Shown: positions 47,773 through 57,003, numbered from the stretch's first letter. The stretch: 64,000 nucleotides of DNA from Deltaproteobacteria bacterium (GCA_012517315.1 JAAYVE010000019.1:124001-188000); one strand, 5' to 3'. A program made the numbers and translations. The notes: generated by a model from the letters alone, not told the origin.

Positions 47773-49023
47773 TCAAGAGACGGAGTCGGCGGAGATCTCT
47801 TCTCCCACCAGGGGATTCTCGTCGTGGGATTTGAGTCCCCTCAGAACTTTTCCCATTTGGCGCAAAGCTTGCCTGATCCTGTGCTCATTTTCCACCAAGG
47901 CGAGCCGCAGATAGCCTTCCCCCTCCTCGCCGAATCCAATGCCGGGTGCCACGGCCACGTTGGCCTCCTCCATCAATTTCACGGCAAATGCCATGGAACC
48001 CATAGCATGGTAAGGCTCCGGAATCCTGGTCCACACGAACATCCCCGCCTTGGGTTCGTTCACGGGCCAACCGATGCGCCTGAGGCCGGCACAGAGCACG
48101 TCACGCCGTTTTTCGTAGACTCCAGCCTGATGGACGACGTCCGATTCACAGTCCCTTAGTGCCACGATCCCGGCGATCTGGATGGCTGAAAAGATGCCGT
48201 AGTCGTAGTAGCCTTTGATTTTAGCCAACCCCTCGATGATTTCGCGGTTGCCGACACAATAACCGATGCGCCATCCTGCCATGTTGTAGGATTTGGAAAA
48301 GGAACCGAACTCCACCCCGATTTCCCTGGCTCCGTCGACTTGGAGAAGGCTGGGAGCCCGGTAACCGTCAAACGTGATTTTCCCGTAAGCGAAGTCATGG
48401 ACCACCATGAAGCGGTATTTGCGCGCCAACTGAACCACTTCCGAAAAAAGATCCAGGCTTGCCAGGGCACCCGTAGGATTGTGGGGATAATTGAGGATCA
48501 GGACCTTCGGGCTGGGGCACAGGGATTCGCACATGGTCGCGATGCGGGCGAGAAAGACGTCTTCTTCGGCCAGCGGAATGCGGATGACGTTGCCGCCTGC
48601 AATGATGGCCGCATAGATATGAATGGGAAAAGCGGGAGCGGGAACGAGAACGGTGTCCCCGGGCCCAACAAGGGCGAGGCTCAAATGGGATATCCCCTCC
48701 TTGGAGCCAATGGTGCAAATGACCTCCTTCTCGCAGTCGAGATGCACCCCGTAATCCCGCTGATAGAACTTGGCGATCTCGTTTCGGAGGTTGCGCAGTC
48801 CTGCAGCAACGGGATACCGGTGGCTTTTTGGATCCTGGACCACTTCGCAGAGCTTCCGCGTCACCGCTTCCGGAGCAGGATCGATGGGGTTGCCCATTCC
48901 GAGATCGATAACATCATGCCCTTCCGCTCGCTTTTTCATCCTCATGTTGTTGATCATTCCGAAGAGGTACGGCGGAAGCTGTTCCATCCGCTGTGCGAAC
49001 CTGACAATCGATTGTTCTGCCAT
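47773..49023 (-). CDS. alaC: Aminotransferase, AlaC type (glutamate-pyruvate)
   Basis: A 416-residue class I/II PLP aminotransferase. Start AEQSIVRFAQRMEQLPPYLF and VIDLGMGNPIDPAPEAV fit the AlaC (YfdZ) branch; NYPHNPTG, VHDFAYGKITFDG and the PLP Lys in GSFSKSYNMAGWRIGY are typical. AlaC makes alanine from pyruvate and glutamate. ATG at 49023 has GGAGGAG upstream; the open frame to 49110 runs through a terminator hairpin and is rejected. The leader at 49067-49312 carries an alanine-rich leader peptide, strong support for alanine rather than LL-DAP or methionine as product. Confidence 0.9.
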   Translation of the reverse strand: MAEQSIVRFAQRMEQLPPYLFGMINNMRMKKRAEGHDVIDLGMGNPIDPAPEAVTRKLCEVVQDPKSHRYPVAAGLRNLRNEIAKFYQRDYGVHLDCEKEVICTIGSKEGISHLSLALVGPGDTVLVPAPAFPIHIYAAIIAGGNVIRIPLAEEDVFLARIATMCESLCPSPKVLILNYPHNPTGALASLDLFSEVVQLARKYRFMVVHDFAYGKITFDGYRAPSLLQVDGAREIGVEFGSFSKSYNMAGWRIGYCVGNREIIEGLAKIKGYYDYGIFSAIQIAGIVALRDCESDVVHQAGVYEKRRDVLCAGLRRIGWPVNEPKAGMFVWTRIPEPYHAMGSMAFAVKLMEEANVAVAPGIGFGEEGEGYLRLALVENEHRIRQALRQMGKVLRGLKSHDENPLVGEEISADSVS

Positions 49024-49066
49024 TTTCATCTCCTCCCAGCGAGTGAACCCCGGGCCCATGGCATCC

Positions 49067-49096
49067 AAAAAAAACCCCGAGTCTTCTGACTCAGGG
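49067..49096 (-). terminator. Attenuator terminator of alaC
   Basis: Minus strand: CCCTGAGTC (49088-49096) pairs with GACTCGGGG (49075-49083), nine pairs with one U-G, AGAA loop, then eight T (49067-49074). It stands 44 bases before the alaC ATG. Confidence 0.88.
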
Positions 49097-49189
49097 CCAA
49101 AAACCGCCATGAGCCAGATGTTCAGCCCATGGCGCGCGGTGGCAATCGGTGCTTCTTATGTCTCCTTACCGCCGGCCAACGCCCAGGCT
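49067..49189 (-). promoter_or_regulatory. Transcription attenuator region of alaC
   Basis: Five ordered segments on the minus-strand RNA. Segment 0 (49180-49189) lies in leader codons 15-18; segment 1 at 49124-49134; segment 2 at 49105-49114; segment 3 at 49088-49096; segment 4 at 49075-49083. 1 pairs with 2 as a ten-pair stem (CGCCATGGGC with GCTCATGGCG); 3 with 4 is the terminator. The alternative set is 0 with 1 (ten pairs, two wobbles, one bulge) and 2 with 3 (eight of nine pairs). If ribosomes stall at early Ala codons, 0-1 and 2-3 can form and transcription continues; free translation favours 1-2 and termination. Confidence 0.75.
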
Positions 49190-49233
49190 GGACCATGAGC
49201 GGCCGCGGCTGCCATTGCGGGAGCATACATCAT
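49156..49233 (-). CDS. alaC leader peptide, alanine-rich
   Basis: A 25-codon frame ending TAA at 49156-49158. Ten residues are Ala, five of them consecutive (codons 8-12, MAAAAAH), with further Ala codons at 4, 6, 16, 18 and 20. The ATG at 49231-49233 has GAGGG six bases upstream; a second ATG follows. It lies within the alaC leader RNA, 44 bases after the expected start of transcription. Its likely job is to let the ribosome read alanyl-tRNA supply. Confidence 0.75.
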   Translation of the reverse strand: MMYAPAMAAAAAHGPAWALAGGKET

Positions 49234-49283
49234 TAATGACCCTCAAACCTAAAATTGATCAAATACGCACAATTACTCTTTGT

Positions 49284-49312
49284 TAATTAATCGATCGGAA
49301 TCCTCAAGTCAA
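49284..49312 (-). promoter_or_regulatory. alaC promoter
   Basis: TTGACT (49307-49312), 17-base spacer, TAATTA (49284-49289) on the minus strand; start expected near 49277, giving a leader of about 250 bases. Confidence 0.6.
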
Positions 49313-49366
49313 CGAACCTTTTGAAAAAAATCAAAGCAGATTGTGGCCGACCGTTCAGCAATCGAC

Positions 49367-49394
49367 TTGACGAAAAGGCTTCAGGTGCTATGCT
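49367..49394 (+). promoter_or_regulatory. Promoter of the DUF2914-cdaA operon
   Basis: TTGACG (49367-49372), 16-base spacer, TATGCT (49389-49394). The leader to the ATG at 49612 is about 210 bases, GC-rich, without a T-run terminator. Divergent from the alaC promoter. Confidence 0.5.
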
Positions 49395-49611
49395 GCTCAT
49401 ATTGCACCGGCGTGAATGTGGGACAACGGCTCCGAACACGTCGGTACAATGCCATGCGCATCGGCCCCGGGGAACGCCCGCACTGCCGCAGCGAACGCAG
49501 CAGCGAAGACGTTTCGGCAGTCCCGTGCATCCTGTCCTCCCCCATGGACAATTCCGGCAAAGCCAGAGAATCCAGCGCGATCTGCACGCGCAAATAACGG
49601 AGGGTCGTCCT

Positions 49612-50076
49612 ATGGGCAACCGGTTTGGAGTTTCTATTTTCCTCTTTCTTGTAACGCTCGTCTCCTGGGGACATTTCGATTCCCTCACCGCACAGGACGA
49701 CCAGCGGGAAATCAGCCCGCCCGCGGGCATCCAGTCCGGCTTGATATCTCAGAGACCATCCTTGATCCAGGCAGATACGTGTGAGAAGGTCGAGAACCTC
49801 AAGCCCGTTCGCCAGGGCCTCGTTTTTTCCGTCTCGGCCGGCCAGGTTTGTTGTTTCACGTCTTTCGACCCCGTTCCCCAGGCATCGGTTGTGTACCACC
49901 GTTGGTATCACAGGGACCAACTGAGCACGCAGATCCGGCTGAGGCTCTACCCTCCCAAGTGGAGCACGTACAGCGTGATTCAACTGCGGGAGACGGACAA
50001 AGGGCCCTGGCGCATCGAGATTATGGATGCAAACGGTTACACATACAAGGTTCTGCGTTTCAGCATAACCGACTGA
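49612..50076 (+). CDS. Exported DUF2914 protein
   Basis: A 154-residue protein with a signal peptide (residues 1-27, VSIFLFLVTLVSWGHFDS) and a C-terminal DUF2914 domain: CCFTSFDPVPQASVVYHRWY, then RDQLSTQIRLRLYPPKWSTY and KGPWRIEIMDANG. The domain occurs in periplasmic delta-proteobacterial proteins of unknown function. GGAGG precedes the ATG. The next gene (cdaA fusion) starts 31 bases later, so they share a transcript; a role in envelope or turgor control alongside c-di-AMP is only a guess. Confidence 0.82.
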   Translation: MGNRFGVSIFLFLVTLVSWGHFDSLTAQDDQREISPPAGIQSGLISQRPSLIQADTCEKVENLKPVRQGLVFSVSAGQVCCFTSFDPVPQASVVYHRWYHRDQLSTQIRLRLYPPKWSTYSVIQLRETDKGPWRIEIMDANGYTYKVLRFSITD

Positions 50077-50107
50077 TTTGAACCTTCTGCCTGAATGGCG
50101 ATTCACC

Positions 50108-51559
50108 ATGACTCGAATCTTCCAATTCCTTTCCACAGTGCGCTGGCAAGACCTGGTGGACATCCTCATCAACAGCTACATCCTATTTCGCGTGTATGTT
50201 CTTTTCCAGGGTACCAATGCATTCCGCGTCCTGGCGGGGGTCACATCCCTGTGGATCCTGCAGGAGGTGGCAGCCTCCATTGGCTTGATCCTCACCAGTT
50301 GGGCCGTTCGTGGCATCACGGCCGCAGCAGCCATCATCATCATCGTGGTCTTCCGGAACGAAATCCGTGCCGCCCTCCAATTGGGTAATCTCAAGAGTTT
50401 TCTCTGGGGCTTTCCGCACCGGGACATGCCCTCCCCAGTGGAAATGATCGCCGACGCAGCTTTCCGAATGGCGAAAAAGCGCATGGGTGCCCTTATGGTC
50501 ATCCCCGGAAAAGAGGACCTGACCGAGGTCATCCACGGTGGGATCGCATGGAACGGGAGCGTTTCCCCCGAGATGATCCTCAGCATCTTTTGGCCCAAGA
50601 ACCCTGTCCACGACGGGGCCATTATCATTAGAGGCGACAAGGTGGTGGAGGTGGGGGCACTGCTGCCCCTCTCCCAGAGAAGTGATCTGCCAAGCTTCTA
50701 CGGCACGCGACACCGTGCGGCTGCTGGCCTCGCCGAGCGCACAGACGCCTTGGTAATCACCGTGTCAGAAGAACGCGGTCGGGTAACGGTGGCCAAGAAC
50801 AGTTGGATGAAAGCCATCTCCACCCCGGAGGATTTGTCTGGAATCCTCAGGAGGCATCTCAATCTTCAGGAGGGGCGGACGATAAAGCAAGAGCAGAGGG
50901 AAAGGCTCAAGCTCGCCTTTGCAGCGGGCATTTCCCTTTTCATCATGACGGGAATCTGGTTTGGTTTCACACGAAGCCATGACACCATTATTGCTCTCAA
51001 CGTTCCCATCGAATACGTCAACAGGCCGGCAAATCTTGAAATACTCGATACCTCCGTCGACGAGGCAAGGCTGCAACTCTACGGGTCAAGTGCCCTCATC
51101 AAATCCCTCAAGCCAGGGCAGGTACAGGTGCGCTTGGATCTCGGCAAAGCCACCGAGGGCAGTAACATTTTCACCATATCCCAGGAGAACGTCATCCTCC
51201 CCCCCGGCGTTTTTCTGAACAAGGTTCAGCCGACCCGAATCGACGTGACACTGGACGTCCCCATCGTGGCGGAACTCCCTGTTCAGGTGGACTGGGTCGG
51301 CCGGCTGCCTGAAAATCTCTCGCTGGTGCAAGTCTCGGTTACTCCTGAGACGGTGAGGGTCACAGGGGGAAGTCAGACTATCAGGAGCGTGAACACGATA
51401 TACACGACTCCCCTGAGACTGGACAACATCACGCGATCCGGGTCCATCACCGCATCCCTGGCCATTGTCCCCCCTTCCCTCAAGCTGCTTACCGGGACCT
51501 CGGACAAGGTGACCGTGAGTTATGTGTTGAAGGAGCGCTCTACAGATGAGCGTGGATAG
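50108..51559 (+). CDS. cdaA: Diadenylate cyclase CdaA fused to YbbR domains
   Basis: A 483-residue membrane protein. Three N-terminal transmembrane helices (to about residue 90) and a DisA_N cyclase domain (about 100-250) with NPVHDGAIIIRGDKV (the DGA motif) and FYGTRHRAAAGL (the RHR motif), so it should make c-di-AMP from two ATP. A further membrane helix (about 265-283) leads into YbbR-type repeats (290-478; VPIEYVNRPANLEIL, GLPE-like RLPENLSLVQVSV). In Firmicutes these are two proteins, CdaA and its regulator CdaR. ATG at 50108 is used; TTG at 50078 is open. No glmM follows. Confidence 0.88.
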   Translation: MTRIFQFLSTVRWQDLVDILINSYILFRVYVLFQGTNAFRVLAGVTSLWILQEVAASIGLILTSWAVRGITAAAAIIIIVVFRNEIRAALQLGNLKSFLWGFPHRDMPSPVEMIADAAFRMAKKRMGALMVIPGKEDLTEVIHGGIAWNGSVSPEMILSIFWPKNPVHDGAIIIRGDKVVEVGALLPLSQRSDLPSFYGTRHRAAAGLAERTDALVITVSEERGRVTVAKNSWMKAISTPEDLSGILRRHLNLQEGRTIKQEQRERLKLAFAAGISLFIMTGIWFGFTRSHDTIIALNVPIEYVNRPANLEILDTSVDEARLQLYGSSALIKSLKPGQVQVRLDLGKATEGSNIFTISQENVILPPGVFLNKVQPTRIDVTLDVPIVAELPVQVDWVGRLPENLSLVQVSVTPETVRVTGGSQTIRSVNTIYTTPLRLDNITRSGSITASLAIVPPSLKLLTGTSDKVTVSYVLKERSTDERG

Positions 51560-51849
51560 TTGCGATAATCCTGCCCGTAAGGGAAGGCATCCCGTCGGCG
51601 TTCAGTCGCAGGAGGTCCCATCATGACTCGCGCAGGGGGCTGGGCGCACTCCCGGCGAGGCACGATATACGCCGGGAATGGCAAGGTTCAATTCTTCCCC
51701 GCATATGGCTCAAGGCGTGAGAGTTCGAGGTATGGAAAGCGTCATGGCCTGGGAAATGCCGAGGGGAGCATTGGCTGCCGGGAGAGGCCGGGCTCCAACG
51801 CCCAACAGGGCCGAGGAACAGGACTCAGCAATGGCGAAAGATCCAAGTA
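51560..51849. other. Intergenic stretch between convergent genes
   Basis: About 290 bases between the convergent cdaA fusion and the 449-residue unknown gene. A GGAGG-ATG at about 51611-51625 opens a frame of arginine/glycine-rich sequence without any family pattern, so no gene is called. No terminator with a T run was found. Confidence 0.4.
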
Positions 51850-53199
51850 TCAAACCTCCTCCACCTCAACCCCGTTCTTCAGAGAACAAATGATCCGATT
51901 GGCGCGTTCTTCCACTTCCGGAATCATCTCCACGAGGGCCTTGAGGGATGTGAGAATCTTCTTGGTTTGGTACTTGTGGGGAATCTCCAACTGGGGGTGG
52001 TCCAGGAAGTCCAGGATTTCATTCAGGATCTCGGCTTTCTCCACGTTGAAATCCGTGTAGGCAAGCCTTGGCCACTTCTCCTTGAGTTCCTCGGGCAGTT
52101 GCCCCATCTTCCGGGCCAGGTTTTCGTCCATGCCAATCCAGATGGCGCGCTCCAGGCTGGAAAGCAGCCGCTCAATCTCCCCTCCGCGCTCGTTCCACAC
52201 CGTGACCTCGGAAAGCAGCCGGCGCCATTTTGGGACAATCCTGTTCCCGATCCATTTCTCGCCTGCCTGGGGGAGCAGAGAAAGGTTGGAAAAATCCTTT
52301 TGGGCCAGGAGCAGATCCTTGCACAAATGCAGGTGTTTTCCGGAGCCGTTGAGCTTCGGTAGTCCCTCTATGAGGATCTGGCTCAGGCGGTCGAGGATCT
52401 CCTTTTTGCTCTCCAAGCCGGGAAAAGCTTTCCTCAACTCGAGTTCCCACTGCTCCCTCAAATAGCCCAGTTCTGTATTCACCGCAGAAAAGATGAAACC
52501 GAGCTTGATGAGGGTATTCCTCAACTCGTGAGCCAGCACGTTACAGCTCTGGAGGCGCTGTTTGTCTAGCGTCTTCTGGGCCTCGGACAATGTCTCGCGG
52601 ATGTGGTGCGAAAGGAGCTGCGTCCCAAGGGTGCGGGAGAGCTTCTTAATGATTTTGGTGGATGGATCTCCTCGCCGGATTCGGTTGGACTTGAAATGGA
52701 TCTTGATGACGGCCACCACGACGTAATCCAGATCCACCCATATGGGTTGTCCCTCGTAGGTGAGGGGATAGTCGAGATCCCCGAATTTTCCACCGTAAAG
52801 ATCTGTTTTTTTTACGAGAACCGGCTCCATATGGTGATAGTCTTCCGCCTCACCACTCAACTGCTTTCGCACGCTGCGCAGGTCCTCATAAGGATTGTCC
52901 GCCGTCCAGCTTTTCTGTTTCTCGACGCACCAAGCCATGGCCTCCTTTACGTGGCCGGGCATGTCGCGGTATTGTTCCCACGTCTTTCCTGGATAGTTGT
53001 AATCAGACACTTCGGGTAAGCCCCATTGGATGGCTTCTTCCCCTTCCTGCCTGACGCCCGAGGTGATGCGCACCACCTGCAGCTTGGGCATAGGGCCAAC
53101 CCGGTAGATGGTCCCTTTCGTGGAATCGCTGAGGCAATACAGAATGGTCTCGATCATATCCTTGCACGTTCTCGCAAGGATATCATTGTCAATGATCAT
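51850..53199 (-). CDS. Unknown protein with HisKA-like helix
   Basis: A 449-residue soluble protein of no recognised family. The N-terminal ~150 residues look like a GAF/PAS-size sensor (KGTIYRVGPMPKLQVVRI; later WVDLDYVVVAVIKIHFKSN). A central helix reads VLAHELRNTLIKLGF, which matches the phospho-acceptor H-box of histidine kinases (HELRNxL). The C-terminal 220 residues are long charged helices, and no N/G-box ATPase motifs (NxxxxA, DxGxG) are visible. It may be a degenerate kinase, a phosphotransfer or a scaffold protein. It stands alone, downstream of its own weak promoter. Confidence 0.7.
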   Translation of the reverse strand: MIIDNDILARTCKDMIETILYCLSDSTKGTIYRVGPMPKLQVVRITSGVRQEGEEAIQWGLPEVSDYNYPGKTWEQYRDMPGHVKEAMAWCVEKQKSWTADNPYEDLRSVRKQLSGEAEDYHHMEPVLVKKTDLYGGKFGDLDYPLTYEGQPIWVDLDYVVVAVIKIHFKSNRIRRGDPSTKIIKKLSRTLGTQLLSHHIRETLSEAQKTLDKQRLQSCNVLAHELRNTLIKLGFIFSAVNTELGYLREQWELELRKAFPGLESKKEILDRLSQILIEGLPKLNGSGKHLHLCKDLLLAQKDFSNLSLLPQAGEKWIGNRIVPKWRRLLSEVTVWNERGGEIERLLSSLERAIWIGMDENLARKMGQLPEELKEKWPRLAYTDFNVEKAEILNEILDFLDHPQLEIPHKYQTKKILTSLKALVEMIPEVEERANRIICSLKNGVEVEEV

Positions 53200-53254
53200 T
53201 ATTTCAGTCCCTTGAGCGCCAATCCCTGCTCCCGAATCCCCATCAACGAATTTT

Positions 53255-53281
53255 TCTATATCGATTTCTCAATCGGGTCAA
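53255..53281 (-). promoter_or_regulatory. Weak promoter for the 449-residue unknown gene
   Basis: TTGACC (53276-53281) and TATAGA (53255-53260) on the minus strand; the spacer is short (15 bases). Confidence 0.3.
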
Positions 53282-53414
53282 CTCGCATTTCCGATGAGCG
53301 AAAAGCACTTTGATTATAACTTGTTCTGTCCGCCATCCAAGCGTCGAGAGCTGTCTTTCGAGGAAGCCCGCCACCCGGATGGCGGCCGGCAGCTTTGAGG
53401 GATCGGAGGATTTC

Positions 53415-54917
53415 CTACGCCCGGCCGTAGAGGCTGGTCATCTGTGCGATGATCCGTCCAAGCTCGGGGGTCAGTGAGGCTTCTGGAAGTCTCCACCCCC
53501 AGTTTCCTCTGGAGGCCGAAGGAAGGTTCATACGGGCAGTCTCGTCCAATCCGAGAAAGTCCTGCATGGGGATGATGCAGGTTGATGCTACGGACATCAT
53601 CGCCACTCTCACAAGGTGCCAGTGGATCTCGTTCTCCTCGATGGTCCTGCCAAAATAGTCGAAGACCCTGCCCCTGTCGGCTTCGCTCAACTCGCGTCTG
53701 AACCAGCCTCGAGTCGTGTTGTTGTCGTGAGTTCCCGTGTAGACGACGCAATCCCTCGCATGGTTGTGAGGCGCATAAGGGTTCGTGCGGACATCGCCGT
53801 AGAACGCGAACTGCAGCACTTTCATGCCTGGAAAGCGGAACAGGCGCATGATTTCACGAACGTCCGGCGTGATGACTCCCAAGTCTTCGGCGATGAGAGG
53901 CAAGAGGGAAAAGTGGCGTAGGAGCGTATTGAAGAAGTCCTCGGAAGGAACCGGAACCCACTGGCCATTGACGGCGGTTTCCTCGTCAGCGGGGACTTCC
54001 CAGTAACTGGAAAAGCCCCTGAAATGATCGAGGCGCACCATGTCAAGAGTCCTCAGACACTGTTCAAGCCGCTGAATCCACCATGTATAGCGCGACTCCC
54101 TCAGAGCCCGCCAATCATAGACAGGGTTTCCCCATCTTTGGCCTGTAGGGCTGAAATAGTCTGGAGGAACTCCCGCAACGAAGATCGGCTTTTTTTCCCC
54201 GTCCAGCTTGAAAATCCTCGAATTTGCCCAGACATCTGAGCTGTCAAGGCTCACGTAAATGGGCATGTCACCGACAATCTGGATGTGCCTGGCGTTGCAG
54301 TAACCTTTCAGCGCCTGCCATTGCCTCGAAAAAAGATACTGGAGGAACACTTCCTGGCCGATGGAGTCTTTCAGTTCTTCCCTAGCCCACGCCAAGGCGT
54401 GTTCCTCCCGGTCCCTGATTTCCGGAGGCCATTCGATCCAGGGGACGTGTGCAAAACGCTCTTTCAAAGCCAGGAACAGGGCATGGTCTTCCACCCAGTT
54501 GCGGTTCGCTTCGCGAAAGGCTTGGAATTGCGCCTTCAAAGGGTGGCTTGACTCCCAAAATCTCATCGCAGCTCTTTTCAGAAGACGCATTTTGTGGAAA
54601 GTGACGGCCTCGAAGTCCACAGCCTCCAGGTGGAATTGGGGCATTTCCTCCAGGTCGAACCGTGTGAGGAATCCTTCTTTCGCCAATTGCTCGAGGCTGA
54701 TGAGGAGCGGGTTACCGCCCAAGGCGGAGAAACTGGAATAAGGGGAGTTGCCATATGCTGTGGACGTCGGATTCAAGGGGAGGATCTGCCAGATCCCTTG
54801 TCTGGCATCTGCGAGAAAATCCGCAAAACGATAAGCCCAGGGACCGAGGTCCCCGATCCCGTGGGGGGAGGGGAGTGAAGTGACGTGAAGGAGTATCCCG
54901 CTTCTGCGCACAACCAT
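53415..54917 (-). CDS. malQ: 4-alpha-glucanotransferase
   Basis: A 500-residue GH77 amylomaltase/D-enzyme that moves maltodextrin units between glucans. It opens with RRSGILLHVTSLPSPHGIGDLG and IWQILPLNPTS; the catalytic nucleophile Asp is in VRLDHFRGFSSYW, the acid/base Glu in LIAEDLGVITPDV, and THDNNTTRGWF holds the third Asp. Length is that of the short bacterial form. The ATG has AAGGGAAG upstream. It follows glgB, so the two likely share a transcript for glycogen metabolism. Confidence 0.95.
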   Translation of the reverse strand: MVVRRSGILLHVTSLPSPHGIGDLGPWAYRFADFLADARQGIWQILPLNPTSTAYGNSPYSSFSALGGNPLLISLEQLAKEGFLTRFDLEEMPQFHLEAVDFEAVTFHKMRLLKRAAMRFWESSHPLKAQFQAFREANRNWVEDHALFLALKERFAHVPWIEWPPEIRDREEHALAWAREELKDSIGQEVFLQYLFSRQWQALKGYCNARHIQIVGDMPIYVSLDSSDVWANSRIFKLDGEKKPIFVAGVPPDYFSPTGQRWGNPVYDWRALRESRYTWWIQRLEQCLRTLDMVRLDHFRGFSSYWEVPADEETAVNGQWVPVPSEDFFNTLLRHFSLLPLIAEDLGVITPDVREIMRLFRFPGMKVLQFAFYGDVRTNPYAPHNHARDCVVYTGTHDNNTTRGWFRRELSEADRGRVFDYFGRTIEENEIHWHLVRVAMMSVASTCIIPMQDFLGLDETARMNLPSASRGNWGWRLPEASLTPELGRIIAQMTSLYGRA

Positions 54918-54974
54918 GGATCTTCCCTTCTAAGGAGGCCAAGTTCACGAAACAGCCCTGCCGGAACCGAAGAA

Positions 54975-56900
54975 TTACACTCCGTCGCTTTTCAGGAAAA
55001 GAATGCCCAGCGGGGGAAGAACGAGTGAAAGGGAGTACCGCCGTCCGTGGGATGGAACTGGTGCGGCTTCCCGTCCCCCAAGGTTCCCCTGCCCACTCCC
55101 CCCATAGATTTCAGCATCACTGTTGAGCACCTCCCTCCAGTATCCGCCGCGTGGAACCCCAATGGTGTAATTCTCTCGCAAAACGGGGGTAAAATTGGCC
55201 ACGATGACAAAGATGTTCCCTGTTCTTCTGCCTTTCCGGACGAAACTGATCACACTGGAATCGGCGTCGTGAAAATCGATCCATTCGAAGCCCTCGTTGC
55301 TGAAATCCAGCTCATGGAGTGGCGGTTCGTCCCTGTAGAGGCGGTTGAGGTTCCGGACCCAGTTGTGGAGACCTTGATGCATGGGGAATTCGAGGAGGTG
55401 CCAGTCGAGGCTCTTTTCATGGTACCACTCGTCCCACTGGCCGAATTCCCCTCCCATGAAGAGCAGTTTCTTGCCCGGGTGGCCGAACATGTACCCAAAA
55501 AGGAGCCGGAGGTTGGCAAACTTCTGCCAGTCGTCTCCCGGCATTTTGCGGATGAGGGACCCTTTTCCGTAAACCACCTCGTCATGGGAAAGGGGCAGCA
55601 CAAAGTTCTCGTAAAACGCGTACCAGATGCTGAAGGTGAGCTGACCCTGGTGGAATTTGCGATAGACCGGATCGTGGCTGAAGTAATCGAGTGAATCGTG
55701 CATCCATCCCATGTTCCATTTCATACCGAACCCCAGGCCACCAAGGTAGACGGGTCTGGAAACCATGGGCCAGGCCGTGGACTCTTCGGCAATGGTCTGC
55801 ACATCGGGGTGCCGCTGGTAAACGGCTTCGTTCAAACGCCGGAGGAAATAAATGGCGTCGAGATTCTCCTTCCCCCCGTACTCGTTGGGAATCCAATCCC
55901 CCTCCTCCCGGGCATAGTCGAGGTAAAGCATGGAAGCCACTGCATCCACCCTCAGGCCGTCCACGTGATACCGGTCCAGCCAGTACATGGCACTGCTGAT
56001 CAGAAAAGATCGCACTTCATAGCGACCGTGATTGAAGATGTGACTTTTCCACTCCGGATGGAATCCCTTTCTCGGATCCGCATGCTCGAATAGGTTGGTC
56101 CCGTCGAAATAGACGAGCCCATGCTCGTCGCTGGAAAAATGGGAAGGCACCCAGTCCAGGATGATCCCAATGCCTGACTGGTGCAGGCGGTCGATGAGCA
56201 GCATAAAATCCTGAGGGGTCCCGTAGCGAGAAGTGGGGGCGAAATAACCGACCGTCTGGTAACCCCAGGAACCATAGAAGGGGTGCTCCATGACCGGCAG
56301 GAACTCCACGTGGGTGAACCCAAGGTCCCTGACATAATCCGGCAAGACATCGGCCATTTCCCGATACGAGAGGAACCGGCCCTCGTCCCCGGGGATGCGG
56401 CGCCAGGAACCCAGATGCACCTCGTATATGGAATACGGCCCTTCAAGGCTGTTGCGGACTTTCCTGTGAAGCATCCACTCCTCATCACCCCACTCGTATT
56501 CAAGCCCCCATACAATGGAGGCACTTTTGGGCGGGGTTTCCGCGTGCACTGCGAAAGGGTCCGCCTTGTCCACCCGGTACCCGCGGTGCCGGGAAAAAAT
56601 ATGGTACTTGTAAATGGAACCGCGACCTAGGCCGGGGATGAACCCCTCGAAGATCCCCGACCCGTCGTCCCTGACCTTAAGGAAGTGACTCTCTCTATGC
56701 CAACCGTTGAAGTCACCGGTGACGGACACCCGTTCCGCATTCGGAGCCCAAACGGAGAAATGCGTTCCCTCCACCCCTGAAACGGTCATCACCTTGGATC
56801 CCATTTTTTCGTGGAGCCCGAAATGATTCCCTTCCTTGAACAGGTAGACATCATGATCTGTGATGGGGCTCACCCCGTGGATGACTTTTTCGCTGATCAT
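54975..56900 (-). CDS. glgB: 1,4-alpha-glucan branching enzyme
   Basis: A 641-residue GH13 branching enzyme that makes alpha-1,6 branches in glycogen. An N-terminal CBM48 domain ([20 protein letters not shown], about 45-125) precedes the catalytic barrel: DWVPSHF, the nucleophile Asp in [13 protein letters not shown], the Glu in [10 protein letters not shown], and [15 protein letters not shown]. Length fits the form with one CBM48. ATG at 56900 has GGGGAG five bases upstream and is preferred to the frame start at 56921. Confidence 0.95.
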   Translation of the reverse strand: MISEKVIHGVSPITDHDVYLFKEGNHFGLHEKMGSKVMTVSGVEGTHFSVWAPNAERVSVTGDFNGWHRESHFLKVRDDGSGIFEGFIPGLGRGSIYKYHIFSRHRGYRVDKADPFAVHAETPPKSASIVWGLEYEWGDEEWMLHRKVRNSLEGPYSIYEVHLGSWRRIPGDEGRFLSYREMADVLPDYVRDLGFTHVEFLPVMEHPFYGSWGYQTVGYFAPTSRYGTPQDFMLLIDRLHQSGIGIILDWVPSHFSSDEHGLVYFDGTNLFEHADPRKGFHPEWKSHIFNHGRYEVRSFLISSAMYWLDRYHVDGLRVDAVASMLYLDYAREEGDWIPNEYGGKENLDAIYFLRRLNEAVYQRHPDVQTIAEESTAWPMVSRPVYLGGLGFGMKWNMGWMHDSLDYFSHDPVYRKFHQGQLTFSIWYAFYENFVLPLSHDEVVYGKGSLIRKMPGDDWQKFANLRLLFGYMFGHPGKKLLFMGGEFGQWDEWYHEKSLDWHLLEFPMHQGLHNWVRNLNRLYRDEPPLHELDFSNEGFEWIDFHDADSSVISFVRKGRRTGNIFVIVANFTPVLRENYTIGVPRGGYWREVLNSDAEIYGGSGQGNLGGREAAPVPSHGRRYSLSLVLPPLGILFLKSDGV

Positions 56901-56934
56901 CAAACTCCCCTCTGCTCGCAATGCTCTTGAGAAG

Positions 56935-56963
56935 TTGACAAGAATCGGTCGACGTGGTTATGC
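56935..56963 (+). promoter_or_regulatory. Putative promoter of the permease gene
   Basis: TTGACA (56935-56940), 17-base spacer, TTATGC (56958-56963), about 114 bases before the permease ATG; it overlaps the leader of divergent glgB. Confidence 0.4.
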
Positions 56964-57003
56964 AGTCGCGTGTCTGAAAGGCTACAAACTTGAATGGTAT
57001 GTT

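Noticed and set aside
49122-49196. An alternative leader frame before alaC starting at the ATG at 49194-49196, 24 codons, Arg/His/Lys-rich.
   Set aside because: It has no good ribosome site and no codon run; the overlapping frame with GAGGG and ten Ala codons is far better supported.
49321-49611. Alanine-rich frame upstream of the DUF2914 gene and a possible c-di-AMP (ydaO) riboswitch in the leader.
   Set aside because: The frame runs on through the DUF2914 gene in another phase without a ribosome site, and no ydaO core could be matched.
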